Below are positions 5,465 through 6,338 of a DNA stretch of 6,338 nt, one piece after another (position 1 is the stretch's first letter; the number at the start of each line of letters is the position of its first letter). The position numbers and the translations under genes were made by a program. Source of the DNA: Actinomycetes bacterium (GTDB taxonomy: Bacteria > Actinomycetota > Actinomycetes > Actinomycetales > Cellulomonadaceae); contig JAEWEI010000212.1 in the NCBI GenBank assembly GCA_023389545.1, forward strand, positions 1 through 6,338. The letters are read 5' to 3'. Under the pieces are notes generated by a model. The model did not search any database. It was not told the origin of the DNA and worked only from the letters and a program-made list of their open reading frames with translations.

Positions 5465-6130
5465 ATGCGCGTCATGTCGTACAACCTCAAGGGCCTGCAA
5501 CTCGACGAGCACGCCGCCGTGGCAGTGGTCCGCCTCGCGGACGTGGATGTGCTCGGCGTGCAGGAGCCACCGCGTGGACCGCTGCGCCGGGTGCGCCTGC
5601 GCAGGTGGGCGGAGCGCGCCGGGCTCCGGGTCGTGGTGGGCGGTTTCGCGTCACGTACCACCGCGCTGCTCGTGCGGCCCGGCAGCGTGGTGGAGCGCCC
5701 ACGGGCGCACCGGCTGCCGTGGCGGGTGGGGTGGACGCGGCGCGGGTTCGCGACCGCGCGCGTCGACGGCGTCGAGGTGGTGGTGCTGCACCTGTCGGTG
5801 CACCCCGAGGAGCGGGCCCGGCACCTCGACCAGGTCGAGGCGTACCTGCGGCAGGTGCAGGGCCCGCTGGTGGTGGTCGGCGACCTCAACGAACGCCCTG
5901 ACGGCCCCGCGTGGCAGCGGCTGGCCCGCTACGCGCGGGACACGGCCGGAGACGGCGCCGCGCCGACATTCCGCGCGTCGGGCCCGCGGCACCGCATCGA
6001 CGTGGTGCTCGCGTCACCCGAGCTCGCGGCCAGCAGGTCCCGGGTGCTGCGGGACGCCGCTGCCCGCCGGGCCAGCGACCACCTGCCACTCGTGGTGGAC
6101 CTGGAGCTGGTGCGGGCGACCGCGGCCTGA
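5465..6130 (+). CDS. Endonuclease/exonuclease/phosphatase (EEP) family protein
   Basis: This 221-residue protein has the complete EEP catalytic set: Asn7 in MSYNLKG, Glu34 in VLGVQEPP, His109 in VVLHLSVH, Asp140 and Asn142 in VVVGDLNE, Asp179 in RHRIDVVL, and the terminal Asp205-His206 in ASDHLPL. EEP enzymes are metal-dependent phosphodiesterases or phosphatases acting on nucleic acids, lipids or small phosphate esters; the substrate cannot be told from the fold. There is no signal peptide or membrane segment, so it should be cytoplasmic. At about 220 residues it is a minimal version of the fold. It follows hppA by 11 bases in the same direction. The upstream sequence has no good ribosome binding site for ATG 5465; ATG 5474 would cut into the first strand before the catalytic Asn, so 5465 with coupling to hppA translation is the best reading. 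Confidence 0.88.
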   Translation: MRVMSYNLKGLQLDEHAAVAVVRLADVDVLGVQEPPRGPLRRVRLRRWAERAGLRVVVGGFASRTTALLVRPGSVVERPRAHRLPWRVGWTRRGFATARVDGVEVVVLHLSVHPEERARHLDQVEAYLRQVQGPLVVVGDLNERPDGPAWQRLARYARDTAGDGAAPTFRASGPRHRIDVVLASPELAASRSRVLRDAAARRASDHLPLVVDLELVRATAA

Positions 6131-6146
6131 GCCCGCCGCCGGACAC

Positions 6147-6152
6147 GGGAGG
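6147..6152 (+). promoter_or_regulatory. Ribosome binding site deciding a GTG start
   Basis: GGGAGG at 6147-6152 lies eight bases before GTG 6161. It supports a non-ATG start for the last gene. Confidence 0.65.
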
Positions 6153-6160
6153 ATGGTCGG

Positions 6161-6338
6161 GTGAACGACGCGACTGACACGCCCGGCGGCGACCCCGCGC
6201 TCCTCGACGCGCTGCGCCGCGACCTGGGCGTCGCGCAGTACACGGTGGACGGTGTCGAGGAGTTGCTGGGCCCGGTGGCCTCGGCGGCGCTTCACCGTGA
6301 GGAGGCGCTGCCCGCGCTCCGGGCGACGAACGGACGCG
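6161..6338 (+). CDS. N-terminus of a probable SAM-dependent methyltransferase (partial)
   Basis: From GTG 6161 the frame stays open to the window edge, giving 59 residues. After a short polar start they read LLDALRRDLGVAQYTVDGVEELLG, then PVASAALHREEALPAL. This resembles, from memory, the helical N-terminal domain that precedes the Rossmann-fold domain in a family of actinobacterial class I methyltransferases related to PrmC/HemK. In many actinobacteria that gene lies between hppA and topA, which fits the position. No SAM-binding motif is visible because the gene is truncated by the window, so the enzymatic call rests on similarity of the N-terminus and on context. GGGAGG at 6147-6152 supports the GTG start, and the 30-base gap from the EEP gene suggests the same transcript. 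Confidence 0.7.
   Translation, partial: MNDATDTPGGDPALLDALRRDLGVAQYTVDGVEELLGPVASAALHREEALPALRATNGR

Noticed and set aside
1..6338. CRISPR array, tRNA, rRNA, insertion sequence or attachment site
   Set aside because: No regularly spaced repeats, transposase-like protein, terminal inverted repeats or structural RNA signatures were seen; every long interval is accounted for by the listed genes.

Overview
The window comes from a very GC-rich actinomycete chromosome. The evidence is near-total G/C at third codon positions, a SigE-family sigma factor pair, and the block BldG-like STAS protein / membrane pyrophosphatase / methyltransferase, which resembles the bldG-hppA-methyltransferase neighbourhood of Streptomyces (recalled from knowledge, not searched). 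A Micrococcales/Cellulomonas-like host is my guess and is not proven by anything here.

Layout: (1) positions 1-48 hold a short tail that may end an upstream gene; (2) 127-462 (+) encodes a 111-residue BldG/RsbV-type anti-sigma factor antagonist; (3) 463-554 is a convergent intergenic stretch with a strong stem-loop; (4) 2872-555 on the minus strand is a compact three-gene unit: a SigE-family sigma factor, a single-pass membrane protein overlapping it by 4 bases (ATGA), and a second SigE-family sigma factor about 70% identical to the first; (5) 2873-3113 is a divergent regulatory region; (6) 3114-5453 (+) is hppA, a complete 779-residue membrane pyrophosphatase with the potassium-independent, proton-pumping signature; (7) 5465-6130 (+) is a small endonuclease/exonuclease/phosphatase-fold enzyme; (8) 6161-6338 (+) is the start of a protein resembling the N-terminus of an actinobacterial SAM-dependent methyltransferase, cut by the window edge.

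How they may work together: the minus-strand unit looks like a self-contained signalling module. The membrane protein probably senses something outside the cell and holds one or both sigma factors. Its extracytoplasmic part appears to be two tandem copies of one beta-rich domain, each with a CG-x-T cysteine and a CDG cysteine. This one-sensor/two-paralogous-sigma arrangement, placed between the STAS gene and hppA, is the least ordinary part of the window. The plus-strand genes from hppA onward are closely spaced (11 and 30 bases) and are probably co-transcribed, with hppA recycling pyrophosphate and building proton-motive force. The rest is ordinary conserved actinobacterial chromosome.
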